A stretch of 64,000 bases of DNA from Lucinisca nassula (lineage: Eukaryota > Mollusca > Bivalvia > Lucinida > Lucinidae), in NCBI GenBank assembly GCA_963580285.1, contig OY757010.1, positions 216,610,204 to 216,674,203 of the forward strand, given 5' to 3'. Below are positions 49,921 through 60,145 of the stretch, piece after piece (the first letter of the stretch is position 1; each line of letters starts with the position of its first letter). The translations under genes and the position numbers were made by a program. The notes under the pieces are model-generated. The model saw nothing but the letters and a program-made list of their open reading frames with translations. It made no database searches and was not told the origin of the DNA.

Positions 49921-50300
49921 TTGGAAAAATGCATAAAAATAAAATTAAAAATAACAACAACAAAAAAATAAAATAAAATAAAAATAAAAATAAAATAAGA
50001 AATAAAACGGCTATTTTGTTTTAAACTCTATTACCTGAAAGAATTCAAATAACGAGGTTAAAAGCAACAAGAGAGCAAAAGAACTGGGTTTACGCTATTT
50101 TGACAGCTATATGATTTTTTTAGCTGACCTGAGTCGAAGGCTCATAGGTTAGTATGGCAAGGGCCCATTGTCTGTCTGACAAGAGAGCAAAAGAACTGGG
50201 TTTAGCTATTTTTGACAGTTTTATGATTTTAGCTCACCTGAGCCGAAGGCTCATAGGTTAGTTTTCAGTATAACAAGGTCCCACTATCTGTCTGACTGTC
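49921..50300 (+). repeat. A-rich tract and two truncated GCTCACCTG-type heads
   Basis: 49940-50008 is an AAAAT/AAATA-rich run. Then TTAGCTGACCTGAGTCGAAGG (from about 50119, split here as TTAGCTGACC and TGAGTCGAAGG) and TTTAGCTCACCTGAGCCGAAG (about 50226) are two head fragments. Each is preceded by the same GAGAGCAAAAGAACTGGGTT, so the whole ~115-bp piece is duplicated. Confidence 0.7.
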
Positions 50301-50337
50301 GTCATTCTGTCTGTCTGTCTGCCTGTCTGTCTGTCAA
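50296..50337 (+). repeat. (CTGT)n microsatellite
   Basis: Imperfect CTGT/CTGC run next to the head fragment. Confidence 0.9.
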
Positions 50338-50439
50338 TATTTTCAAACATCTCGTCGGAAACCACTGAGCCGATATGTGGTGCACCCATAGGGTGTCGGA
50401 ACGATTGACATCCAGTTGGTTACTTATTCCCGGTTCCCT

Positions 50440-50470
50440 ATTCCCGATTCGAATCGGGAATTCCCGATTC
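50440..50470. repeat. TTCCCGATTCGAATCGGGAA palindrome
   Basis: Perfect 20-bp dyad at about 50444-50463, directly followed by another TTCCCGATTCG half. No known function is claimed. Confidence 0.8.
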
Positions 50471-50617
50471 GCAAAATACACCTGCACAGAACAGACGAGA
50501 ATAACTTTTAATATGTCAAGAAACTTAAACTCAGAATCCTGGTGGCCCGAATGGCATTCAAGACATTTAAAACTTACCTGAGCTGCATATCTCCGCCTTG
50601 TGGGATAGACTCGCATA

Positions 50618-50926
50618 AGCGGAAAATTCCATTACGATAACACACCCGTGCGACATAGTGCATTTTTCACATCTCACATGGTTGTTTTTTTCTGATGAAA
50701 ATCCGTGATATTTTTCTTTTATTTATACTGCAAACATAGGCTGTAGGTGCTTGTTAGTACCGCCTCAATGAGGCGGTTCTTACGAGTATCCACAACCTAT
50801 GTCCTATGAGTCGGTTCTAACGAGTATCCACAACCTACGACTTGGAGCAGAAATAAGAAAATAATCCATACCCCATGAACCCCAGTTTTCTCTATATAAA
50901 ATGGGGTTTAGAGGGGTATTTATTTT
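50618..50926 (-). repeat. long inverted end, right, with internal 48-bp duplication
   Basis: It mirrors 47338-47590. Unlike the left end it carries two tandem copies of the GGTTCTTACGAGTATCCACA segment (about 50775-50865), so the ends are not equal in length. Confidence 0.75.
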
Positions 50927-51094
50927 TACGGACTTGTTGGCCAATTGACTTGTTGTACTGCTATTAAAAATAATGCAACTCTTCAATGTTATGCGTGGGG
51001 CGTATATGAAACAGTAACAAACAGAAACCGATTCTTTATTAAATGAATGACACGAGCATTTTGACAGCATTACAAATGTTGCAGCACTAGAGTG

Positions 51095-54000
51095 GCGATA
51101 TTTTGTGAGTATAAACTGCTATAGGCGGGCAAAACAACGAAATATTTTCACAGAAATTCATAGGGAAAGTTCCGAGCCAATCGCCTCACAATATATGCAA
51201 TATCAGGCTATATTTTGGGTGGGGTACCCTGGTTCGAGTCTCCGGGAGCCATAGACTGGGATTTTTCAGAGTGACCATGTTTTGTGGGTATAATGTACTA
51301 TAGACGGGCAATATACAGAAATGTTTCCAAAAATTCATTGGGAAAGTTCAGAGCAAATCGACTCACAATATATGCAATATCAGGCTATATTTTGGGTGGG
51401 GTACCCTGGTTCGAGTCTCCGGGAGCCATAGCCTGGGATTTTTCAGAGTGACCATGTTTTGCGGGTATAATGTACTATAGACGGGCAATATACAGAAATG
51501 TTTCCAAAAATTCATTGGGAAAGTTCAGAGCAAATCGACTCACAATATATGCAATATCAGGCTATATTTTGGGTGGGGGTACCCTGGTTCGAGTCTCCGG
51601 GAGCCATAGCCTGGGAGTTTTCAGAGTGACCATATTTGGTGGGTATAAGGGACGATAGGCGGGCAATACACAGAAATGTTTTCACGTAAATTCATTGGGG
51701 AAGTTTTGAGAAAATTGCGTCACCGCATGTGCCGTATATGACTAAGCGCGAATCTACAGGTGGGGGCCACCCAAGTTCGACGCTCCGGGGGCCATCGCCT
51801 GGGAGTTTTCAGAGTGACCATATGTTGTTGGTATAATGTACTATAGACGGGCAATATACAGAAATGTTTCCAAAAAAAAAATCATTGGGAAAGTTCCGAG
51901 CAAATCGACTCACAATATATTCAATATCAGGCTATATTTTGGGTGGGGGTGCCGTGGTTCGAGTCTCCGGGAGCCATAGCCTGAGAGTTTTCAGACTGGC
52001 CATATTTGGTTGGTAAAAGGGCCGATAGGCGGGCAATACACAGAAATGATTTCGCGAACATTTGAGAAAATCGCGTCACCGCATGTGCCGTATATGACTA
52101 AGCGCGAGTCTACAGGGGGGGGGGGGGGGGCCCAAGTTCGATGCTCCGGGGGCATAGCCTGGGAGTTTTCAGAGTGACCATATTTTGTGCGTATAATGTA
52201 CTATAGACGGGCATTTGACAGAAATGTTTTCACAAAAATACATTGGGAAAGTTTTGAGAAAATCGCCTCACAAGATATGCCTTATCAGGCTATATATTGG
52301 GTGGGGTATAAGGGGCGATAGGCGGGCAATATACATATATATTTTCAAGAAAATTCATAGGGGAAGTTTTGAGAAAATCGCGTAACCGCATGTGCCGTAT
52401 ATGACAAAGCGCGAGTCTACAGGTGGGGTACCCAAATTCGACGCTCCGGGGGCCATAGTCTGGGAGTTTTCAGAGTGACCATATTTTGTGGGTATAATGT
52501 ACTATAGACGGGCAATACACAGAAATATTTTCCGAAAAAAAAAATCATTGGGGAAAGTTCCGAGCAAATCGCCTAACAAAACATGCAATTTCAGGCTATA
52601 TTTTGGGTGGGGTACACTGGTTCGAGTCTCCCGTAGCCATAGCCTGGGAGTTTTCAGAGTAACCATATTTGGTTGGTATAATGGGCGATAGGCGGGCAAT
52701 ACACAGAAATTTTTTCGAGAATGTTCATTTGGAGCGTTTTGAGAAAATCGCGTCACCGCATGTGCCGTTTGTGACTAAGAGCGAGTCTACAGGTGGGGGT
52801 ACCCAAGTTCGACGCCCCGGGGGCCATTGCCTGGGAGTTTTCAGAGTGACCATATTTTGTGTGTATAATATACCATTGACGGGCAATAGACAGAAATGTT
52901 TTCTAAAAAAAAATCATTGGGACAGTTTTGAGAAAATCGCCTCACAATATATGCAACATCAGTCTATACATTGGGTAGGGGTACCCATGTTCGAGTCTCC
53001 CGTAGCCATAGTCTGGGAGATTTAAGTGTGACCATATTTGGTGAGAATAAGGGGCGATAGGCGGGCAATACACAGAAATGTTTTCATGAAAATTCATTGG
53101 GGAAGTTTTGAGAAAATCGCGTCAACGCATGTGCCGTATATGACTAAGGGCGAGTCTACAGGTGGGGATACCCAAGTTCGACGCTCCTGGGGCCATAGCC
53201 TGGGAGTTTTAGAGTGACCATATTTTGAGGGTATAATGTGCTATGGACGGGCAATAGACATAAATGTTTTTTTTATCAAAACTTCAATGTGGAAAATGTT
53301 GAGAAAATCGCCTCAAAAGATATGCAACATCAGGCTATATATTGGGTAGGTGTACCCATGTTCGAGTCTCCGGTAGCCATTGCCTGGGAGTTTTCAGAGT
53401 GACCATATCTGTTGGGTTTAAGGGGCGATAGGCGGGCAATACACAGAAATGTTTTCAAGAAAATAGATTCAGGAAGTTTTGTGAAAATCGCATCACCGCA
53501 TATGCCGTATTTGACTAAGCGCGAGTCAAAAGGTGTGGGTACCCAAGTCTGACGCTCCGAGGGCCATAGCCTGGGAAATTTTAGAGTGACCATATTTTGT
53601 GGGTATAATGTACTACAGACGGGCAATAGACAGAAATGTTTTCACAAAAAATCATTAGGAAAGTTTTGAGAAAATCGCCTCACAAGATATGCAACATCAG
53701 GCTATATATTGGGTAGGGGTACCCGTGTTCGAGTCTCCGGTAGTCATAGCCTGGGAGTTTTCAGAGTGACAATATTTGGTGGATATAAGGGGTGGTAGGC
53801 GGGCAATACACAGAAATGTTTTCAAGAAAATTCGTTTGGGAAGTGTTGAGAAAATCGCGTCACCGGACGTGCCGTATATGACTAAGCGCGAGTCTATAGG
53901 TGGGAGTACCCAAGTTCGACGCTCCGGGGGTCATAGCCTGGGATTTTTCAGAGTGACCATATTTTGTGGGTATAATGTACTATGGAAGCTACTATGGACG

Positions 54001-54570
54001 CTATGGGGGCCTTAGTCTTTGAGTTTTCAGAGTGACCATATTTTGAGGGTGAAATGTACTATGGACGGACAATAGACAGAAATGTTTTCTCAAAAATTCA
54101 TTGGGGAAGTTTTGAGAAAATCGCGTCACCGCATGTGCCGTATATGACTAAGCGCGAGTCTACAGGTGGGGGAACTCAAGTTCGACGCTCCGGGGGCAAT
54201 AGCCTCGGAGGTTTCAGAGCGACCATATTTTGTGGGTATAATATAATATAGACGGGCAATAGACAGGAATGTTTTCACAAAAAAATCATTTGGAGAGTTT
54301 TGAGAATATCGACTCACAAGATATGCAACATCAGAGTATATATTGGGTGGTGGTACCTAGGTTGGTGTCTCCGGGAGCCATAGCCTGAGAGTTTCCAGAG
54401 TGACCATATTTAGGTGATATAGAGGGCGATAGGCGGACAGTACACAGAAACGTATTCACGAAAAAAATCATTAAGGAAGCTTCGAGAAAATCGAGTCACA
54501 ACATGTTCAGTAAATGACTATGCGCGATTCTTCAGGTGGGGGTTATCCAAGTTCGACACTCCGGGGCTCA
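51095..54570 (+). repeat. ~175-bp tandem array with two alternating subtypes (about 19 units)
   Basis: Type I units carry GGTATAATGTACTATAGACG, CAGGCTATATTTTGGGTG and GGTTCGAGTCTCCGGGAGCC. Type II units carry GGGGCGATAGGCGGGCAATA, GCATGTGCCGTATATGACTA and AAGTTCGACGCTCCGGGGGC. The first few units are type I only; after about 51.63 kb types I and II mostly alternate, giving a ~355-bp dimer. Each unit has a GTTCGAnnC core that looks like a pol III B box. Unit length varies (about 130 to 190 bp) and the array decays toward 54.5 kb. Confidence 0.9.
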
Positions 54571-54770
54571 AGGTCATTTAGGTATATATATTAAAACTTA
54601 TTTTCCACAGAATACATTGGGTTATTTGTAACCAAATTTCACATGAAAGCTTTAAGGAACAATGAAACGAACACCCATTAAGTTGAGTTTGGTCACATGA
54701 TTAAGATGGCCGCCACGTTCAAGCTAAAAAAAACCTTCAAAAATCATCTCCTGAACTAGTAGGCCAATTG
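54571..54770. other. short unique spacer
   Basis: No gene or repeat boundary recognised apart from the target site of the SINE that follows. Confidence 0.4.
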
Positions 54771-54784
54771 TCATGAAAATTGGT
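54771..54784 (+). repeat. SINE target-site duplication, left
   Basis: TCATGAAAATTGGT, repeated exactly at 55047-55060. Confidence 0.9.
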
Positions 54785-55046
54785 CTCGGTAGCTCAGTCT
54801 CATGTGCGTCTGACTGGTGATCAGGAGGACGCGAGTTCGATACCTGCCGGGATCGGCAACATTCTTTCGTGGAGAGAGATCCTGAAATCTTTTCTACGGC
54901 CATTCTCTCCCGACCGCTGATTCAAGAAGGGCAGCTGTCAGTTTCTTGCAAAGGAATGTGCACTGTACTGCTTAACGCTTACGCATAAGCCTGTACAGGA
55001 AAAGTGTTGATAGGTAAACTGACCGGCTCAAAAATGACCAAACAAA
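54782..55046 (+). mobile_element. tRNA-derived SINE, complete, with 14-bp target-site duplications
   Basis: The head (54782-54854) folds like a tRNA. Acceptor arms are GGTCTCG/CGGGATC, the anticodon stem is CTGA/TCAG around CTGGTGA (GGT, threonine-like), and the B box is GAGTTCGATACC. The D and T stems have mismatches, so it is a SINE head and not a working tRNA. The body includes GGGCAGCTGTCAGTTTCTTG and TGTGCACTGTACTG, which resemble the conserved central domain of bivalve SINEs. The tail runs GTAAACTGACCGGCTCAAAA then ATGACCAAACAAA. Flanking TCATGAAAATTGGT repeats show it inserted by reverse transcription. It overlaps the left duplication by three bases. Confidence 0.9.
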
Positions 55047-55060
55047 TCATGAAAATTGGT
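55047..55060 (+). repeat. SINE target-site duplication, right
   Basis: Exact copy of 54771-54784, directly after the ACAAA end of the SINE. Confidence 0.9.
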
Positions 55061-55142
55061 ATATAGAACGGGGTATTTATGTCAATAACAGTTTATTCAA
55101 TACGTTTGTATTGGTGTTTAGCGGCCCAGGCAACACTATTTT

Positions 55143-55472
55143 AGGTCATTTTTGAGCCAGTCAGTTTACCTACCCACTCTTTTCCTGGACAGGCTTATAC
55201 GTAAGCGGTTAACAGGTAAAGTGCACATTATTTCGCTCTCTACCGTGCGGCTATAAATAGCCGTTTCCCATGGTTTTGGTTTTACGGTCCTTTCAAGATT
55301 ACTTCACAAATATCGAGCCGATCGTTAATCGGAGGTGGGCGAAAACCGGAGTACCCGGAGAAAAACCACCTGTTCTCCGTTGCAGAACTTGGCGTCTCAC
55401 ATGTGACCCGAGCGAGGCTCGAACCACAGCGTCGAGAGAGTCAGACCTCTTAACCACTAGGCCACGGAGGCC
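55143..55472 (-). mobile_element. second tRNA-derived SINE, different head, same 3' tail
   Basis: On the minus strand it starts GGCCTCCGTGGCCTAGTGG, with A box TGGCCTAGTGG and B box GGTTCGAGCC. The body reads GAGAACAGGTGGTTTTTCTC and CCGGGTACTCCGG, then the last ~100 bp (55245-55143) match the tail of the 54.8-kb SINE: TGTGCACTTTACCTGTTAAC, CGCTTACGTATAAGCCTGT, GTAAACTGACTGGCTCAAAA. The head and middle are unrelated to the first SINE. I see no clear target-site duplication. Confidence 0.8.
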
Positions 55473-55481
55473 CGTATCCTC

Positions 55482-55506
55482 CCCACCCCCACCCCCCCCC
55501 CCCCCC
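55482..55506 (+). repeat. poly-C tract
   Basis: C-rich run broken by two A residues. It can slip in sequencing. Confidence 0.9.
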
Positions 55507-55807
55507 ATCATCACGTAAAGCAAGTCCGTGAAGGACACCTCTAAAACACGCTCTGTGTTAACAGGGGCATGCATTATTTTGCTATTTCTGGCCCAAGACA
55601 TAGATTGTGGGTTTTTGTTGGAGCAGTCTCAATGATGGGTTTCAAACAAACCAGTGACAGGCACGTGGAAATCAGCAATGCAAAGCTACTGTACTTTGTA
55701 GCGTTTGTCAATCCGTCTCAAAATTATCAAAACTTTAACATTGAGTCAACTGCGTTCTACTTTATACACATTTAACATCAAAGCCAAGTTGTTCAAAGCA
55801 GCGTAAG
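55507..55807. other. unique spacer, nothing recognised
   Basis: Only short ORFs; no motif or repeat was recognised. Confidence 0.4.
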
Positions 55808-56036
55808 TTAACCCTTTTTGTACCAAATGGAATCTTCCACCTTATATACAGCAGGACTCCATTTCAAAATTTAGGGGTGTCAGGTTGTGTTTTCATCAAA
55901 ATCTATTTGGAAAATAACTGACCTTTTAGCAAATAGTGGAGGCCATGATCAGACGCCACGTTCTGTGGCGTCTGATCTCGGCCTGCACTGTTTGCAAAGG
56001 TATCCCTTTAGGGGTTTCTGGTACTGGATGGGTTAA
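55808..56036. mobile_element. TTAA-flanked fold-back MITE (piggyBac-like ends)
   Basis: TTAA occurs at 55808-55811 and 56033-56036. The element starts CCCTTTTTGTACCA and ends TGGTACTGGATGGG, an imperfect inverted pair beginning CCC as in piggyBac-type transposons, which target TTAA. The centre is a strong hairpin, GATCAGACGCCAC-GTTCT-GTGGCGTCTGATC (about 55948-55978), with matching outer arms GCAAATAGTG/CACTGTTTGC. No coding capacity. I recognise this GACGCCAC...GTGGCGTC hairpin MITE from bivalve genomes. Confidence 0.8.
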
Positions 56037-56356
56037 TGATCTCGCTACTGGTCAAAACGATAACTATTCAATAGGTACCTAATACTCTTGTATTTCTGTT
56101 GGAAAATGTGAGGAGCTTTTTGCAAAATTGATGCAAACCCTATTCGCATTTTTTCAACAAACTACTGGAATATTTGCAGAACAAAGTGATAAAAATTTTA
56201 ACGATTCGTTAACTAACGACTTCGCTTGTTTTGAATAACTGGCCCCAGGGTAACAAGGTTAGCACGTCCATATCCGTCTTATGAACTCACTCACATGTCT
56301 TTAGCTAACTGTGTGGCAGAAAATTTGAACCTCATCTAATTAAGTATGTCGGTCGC

Positions 56357-56361
<5 letters not shown>
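56037..56361. other. unique spacer, nothing recognised
   Basis: AT-rich, with no ORF of interest and no repeat seen. Confidence 0.4.
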
Positions 56362-56405
<44 letters not shown>

Positions 56406-56407
56406 AA
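56362..56407 (+). repeat. (AAAT)n microsatellite
   Basis: About eleven AAATA-phase units. Confidence 0.95.
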
Positions 56408-56870
56408 GTGGCATTACGTTATTTTATGTATGCGGCATAAAACAAACACTTTCCCTTAAAATACTATAATATACTTGAAAAGTAATTTAATCCATATTTT
56501 ATATGGATCAATAAATCATAATATGTAGTTAAAACAAATATGCCACTGTAATACCCTTAAGCTATTGTCTGAGACAAGGATTAATGGTATCAACCGATAG
56601 TCATCGTAAGTTGCCGGCAATAACCGAACTGCTTAAAACAGGTGTCAAGTAGCGTAATTCTGGAGGCTACCTGGAAAAAACTGCCAGTACAGGTTTTTCC
56701 CTAGATTTCCCTTGATTTCACATGGCCTAACTTTTCCCGTACGGTTAAGTGATGTTAGGCCAGTATGGGTTCAACGGATTAAAAACCGATTAGTTGTCAA
56801 ATAAAATGGTTAAAAACCTGTAAAGGCAAAAATTGTGAATATTTCCATAAATCCTCAGCCTCATAAAGTG
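56408..56870. other. unique spacer, possible fold-back fragment
   Basis: No gene. CAGTACAGGTTTTTCCC (about 56687) and AAAACCTGTAAAG (about 56811) are short inverted pieces that may be remains of a MITE. Confidence 0.3.
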
Positions 56871-56871
56871 T

Positions 56872-56960
56872 GTGTGTGATTTCGGGTTTAACGTCGCTTT
56901 CAAGAATTTTTCAGTCAGATCACGACGGTGTCTGGTTGCGACAGGGAGCTCAATTCGGCT
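56872..56960 (-). repeat. SINE 3'-tail fragment
   Basis: GTGTGTGTG then GATTTCGGGTTTAACGTCGC is, on the minus strand, a GCGACGTTAAACCC tail followed by a CA-type run. The same tail type closes the SINE at 63511-63818. Confidence 0.5.
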
Positions 56961-57094
56961 TGACAGTAAATGCCATTTTTCAATTCCCCCAATATTAGTC
57001 TATGGAAACTCTAAGTTGTCAAGGCAACCAAACTAATGAGTTGATTTTCATAAAAACACAAACTTTCATTCCCCCAGCCCTAAGATGCTACAGA

Positions 57095-57245
57095 TAAAAT
57101 TTGGGCCCGATCGGCCCAGTGGCTTCAAAGGAGATGTCGTTTGAAAGTGTTGGCGACGGACATACGACGCAGACACAGACGCAGACGACGACGGACAACT
57201 GCCTAGCCTATATGCTCCCCGGAGCCATCGGCTCTAGTGAGCTAA
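57095..57245 (+). repeat. terminal fragment of a mollusc repeat element (GACGGAC-rich)
   Basis: AAGGAGATGTCGTTTGAAAG, a GACGCAGAC/GACGACGAC-rich run and CGGCTCTAGTGAGCTAAAAA are laid out like the end of the 58.9-60.1 kb element (GAGGAGATGTCTTTTGAAG, GACGGACGG, GGCTCAGGTGAG). It is a related terminus with no body. Confidence 0.55.
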
Positions 57246-58170
57246 AAACTCTTAGCCTCATAGAGCATACAACCTTTGTAAGTCTATGGGAGATTATGAG
57301 CCAAGGGGCATGGCCAATTTGGAGCCAAGGGGCATGATTGGCAGTATTTATGTAGGTGACCATATTACGTTGCTACATACTAAATATCTTAACAAGGGCG
57401 TTTAGTTTGGTTGCTATGCCAACTTAGATTGCCCAGATACTTAAAATGGGGGAAAATTGAAAAAATGGTGTTAACGGCAAAACCTTTTCAGATATTTTGA
57501 CATAACTATCATGGAAATGTTCCTTAAGTATTTCGCCATGTGTCATTACTTTAATGCCTGTTTCTAATTTTTACTGGTTACCATGAAAACCAACATGAGA
57601 AAATACGTAAAGATATCATCTTCTCAGAAACCCTTTGCTTTGTGAGGCTGAGACTTTATGAAAATTTTACAATACTTGCTCAAAAGGTTTTTTTTTTTTT
57701 TTTTTTATGAAATTTATCTCTTTAGTTTGGTTGCTATGGCAGCCGAGAGTTTCCATTGACTTATAATGGGGAAAATTTAAAATTTGCAATTACAGCCAAG
57801 CCTTTGCAGATATTTTGACAAAACTTTCATAGAAATTTTCCTAAAGTAATCTACCATCTGCCATATCATTTTTGGTTTATTGTTCATTTTTACTGGTTGC
57901 CATGGAAACGAAAATGAGAAAAAAGAAAAAGAAAAAAAAAATACTTGAAATATCATCACCTCCGTATGCTCTATGAGACTGAGTCCTTGTGGAAATATTC
58001 ACCATATTTGCCTTTTTAGGTTTTGTGTTTTTTATGAAATTCGGCTCCTTGGTTTGGTTGCTATGGCAACTAATAGTTCCATCAGATTTATATAGGGGAA
58101 ATTGAAAAAAAAAACATTTAATGCAAAGTCATTGCAGATATTTTGACACATCTTTTATAGAAATGTTCCT
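57246..58170 (+). repeat. ~320-bp tandem repeat, about three copies
   Basis: TTTGGTTGCTATGCC/GGC recurs at about 57408, 57727 and 58054. It is followed each time by AATGGGG.AAATT, CAGATATTTTGACA, a CATGGAAA or CATAGAAA variant, TTTTTACTGGTTgCCATGGAA and CTCTATGAGGCTGAG-like segments. A poly-T run (57687-57709) lies in the second copy. A further copy continues at 58620-58944 and 60146-60270, split by an insertion. Confidence 0.75.
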
Positions 58171-58194
58171 TGAATAAACTTATCTCAGCCACAT

Positions 58195-58485
58195 GCTTTT
58201 GTGCTAAACTGGGGTCCCAACGTTGTGCTGTGGCCATGCCCCCCCCCCCCCCCCACACACACACACACACTCTTCATAAAATGCCATATATCTCAGAAAC
58301 CATTCAGATCCCCTTCCCAAAACCATATATATTCTTGTTCCTAATCATAAGATGCATTCGGTGACCCCATCATGAGGGTCCCCAGGGATGTGCCAGGGCC
58401 ATGCCCCACCCCAACTTCATAAAACGCACAATATCTCAGAAACCTTACAGATCCCCACCTCTAAACAATATATATATTCTTGTGA
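58195..58485 (+). repeat. two ~180-bp copies with C and CA tracts
   Basis: TTCATAAAA..GC, ATATCTCAGAAACC, AGATCCCC and ATATATATTCTTGT occur twice (58274-58340 and 58416-58483). A poly-C then (CA)n tract lies at 58239-58272. Confidence 0.7.
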
Positions 58486-58625
58486 GTGAGTGAGTGTTTC
58501 AGTTTTACGTCCCACCAACAGCTAAGGTCATACGGAGACGGGACCTCGGTTTAAAGAATCACCCGAAAGTCTGGAGAAGCCCGGGATCGATCCTGCGACC
58601 CCTGGTTTACAAGGCGAGTTATGCC
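58486..58625 (-). repeat. truncated tRNA-derived SINE fragment
   Basis: On the minus strand a tRNA-like B-box region (GGATCGATCCCGG) is followed by a body and a GGGACGTAAAACTG tail ending in (CTCA)n. The 5' head is cut off near 58625, where the ~320-bp repeat resumes. Confidence 0.55.
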
Positions 58626-58944
58626 TTTCAAGATATTTTGTCAAGCTTTCATAGTATTCTTCCTTATGCCATATGATTTGTATGCCTTTTGGTTGTCACA
58701 GATGGGAAATTGTCTTTTAACATTTGTTGTTTTGCAACTAAATATTCAAGCGACAGCAACCAGACTGAGTGAGTCCAAATTTTATCCGTAGCATCCTTTG
58801 GCTCAGGGCTTCCAAGGTATATTTAAATACATGGCTGCTAGTGGCCGGTGGACCCTGGGCTCTGGTGAGCATAGTGGCCCATAGGCTTCTTCTTATTGGT
58901 AGCCATGGAAACCAAAATCTAAAACATAGAAAAATAAAACAAAA
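58620..58944 (+). repeat. continuation of the ~320-bp repeat, interrupted copy
   Basis: CAAGATATTTTGTCAAGCTT, GCCATATGATTTG and TTGGTAGCCATGGAAACCAA align with the 57.2-58.2 kb units. A minus-strand ORF here is only repeat translation. Confidence 0.6.
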
Positions 58945-60145
58945 CAAGAGAACCATGATGGTTCTTTATCGCTCACCTGAGCAAGGGATTAACATGTGGG
59001 TCCCTGGGCGTGAAAATGTTTGGCCTCAGGGCTTTAATTTGAACCATCTTGGTGGAAATGAAGCAATATCAGATATCATAGGCCTTTCAGATAAAAAGAA
59101 TCTTACAGGTTTCCCATATGTAAAAGATGTGGGCCCCATGGCGGGGACATTTTTAGCCTCAAGGCTATAGTTTGAACAATCTTGGACGAGCTCCACTAGA
59201 TGAAGCTACAAACCAAATATCCCAGATTTAGGCATTTTAGTTTCAGACAAGAATATTTTAAAAAATATTCCCTTTATTTGCCTATGTACAACTCGGGACA
59301 GGGCCATTTTTTGGTCCCAGCATTATGAGTGGAATTATCTTGGTAGAGGTCCCCTACATAAAGATTCATACCAAATATCAACGACTTGGGCCTTCTGGTT
59401 TCAGACAAGGAGATTGTTTTTAGCTGTTTCCTATATAGGCCTATGTAAAATATTTGGGCCCTGGGGCTGGGTCATTTTGACCCAGGGCTATAATTTGGAA
59501 ATCTTGGTAGAAGTCCATTAGATGAAGCTTCATACTAAATATCAAAGACCTGGGCCCTCCGGTTTCAAAAAAGAAGATTTTTTTAAATATTTCCCTGTAT
59601 AAGCCTATGTAAAACATGTGGGCCCTGGGGCAGGGCCAGTTTTGGCCCAAGGGCTATAATTTGGACAATATTGATGAAGGTCCACTACATAAAGCTTCAT
59701 ACAAAATATCAAAGACCTGGGCCGTCTGGTTTTAGACATGAAGAGTTTTAACGTTTTTCCCTATATAAGCCTATGTAAAACGAGTGGGCCCTGGCGCGCG
59801 GAGGGGGGGGATGCATTTTTGGCCCCATGTCATAATTTGAACAATCTTCGTAGAGGTCCACTTGATGAAAATTCATACCAAATATCAAAGACCTGGGCCT
59901 ACTAGTTTCAGACAAGAATATTTTTAAATGTTTTTTTTTTTCTTATGGAATGAAAAATTTTTAAACAACGCTGAGAGTGGACCACCCAAAGAGTATTTCT
60001 GCCAAGTTTGGTCAAAATCTATATAGTGGTTTATGAGGAGATGTCTTTTGAAGCAATTGTGGACGGACGGACGGGTGGACGACGACGATGGACGTTGAGC
60101 GATCACAATAGCTCGCCAGAGCCTTTGGCTCAGGTGAGGTAATAC
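58945..60145 (+). mobile_element. non-autonomous element with ~145-bp core repeats, inserted in the 320-bp repeat
   Basis: It begins AAGAGAACCATGATGGTTCT then TATCGCTCACCTGAGCAAGG, and ends GCGATCACAATAGCTCGCCA then GCCTTTGGCTCAGGTGAGG. So both ends carry the CTCACCTGAG/CTCAGGTGAG type of dyad. About seven core units share TATGTAAAA..TGTGGGCCCTGGGG, GGCTATAATTTG.ACAAT, GAAGCTTCATAC.AAATATC and AAAGACCTGGGCC. Before the right end there is a GGACGGACGG run. No ORF of note. Flanking sequence on both sides belongs to one copy of the ~320-bp repeat, so it is a clean insertion. Confidence 0.75.

Larger units (their letters stand above)
47338..50926. mobile_element. composite element with ~250-bp inverted ends (~3.6 kb)
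   Basis: 47338-47590 and 50618-50926 are inverted copies. Shared landmarks, in opposite orientation, are the near-palindrome TACCCCTAAACCCC...TGGGGTTTA, GAGGCGGTTCTTACGAG, the ATATCAATTTTCATCAGAAA region, TGCACTATG and TGTGTTATCGTAATG. The interior is filled by tandem-repeat elements of the GCTCACCTG type. No transposase is present. Either this is a non-autonomous transposon that collected insertions, or two copies landed in opposite orientation. Confidence 0.6.

Noticed and set aside
54782..54854. A functional threonine tRNA gene
   Set aside because: D and T stems have mismatches, and it is followed by a SINE body and flanked by target-site duplications.
55299..55601. 100-codon minus-strand ORF with a poly-glycine run
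   Set aside because: It is the translation of the second SINE plus the poly-C tract.
58738..59170. 72- and 133-codon ORFs as host genes
   Set aside because: They span the 320-bp repeat and the inserted element across a mobile-element junction; no domain is recognisable.
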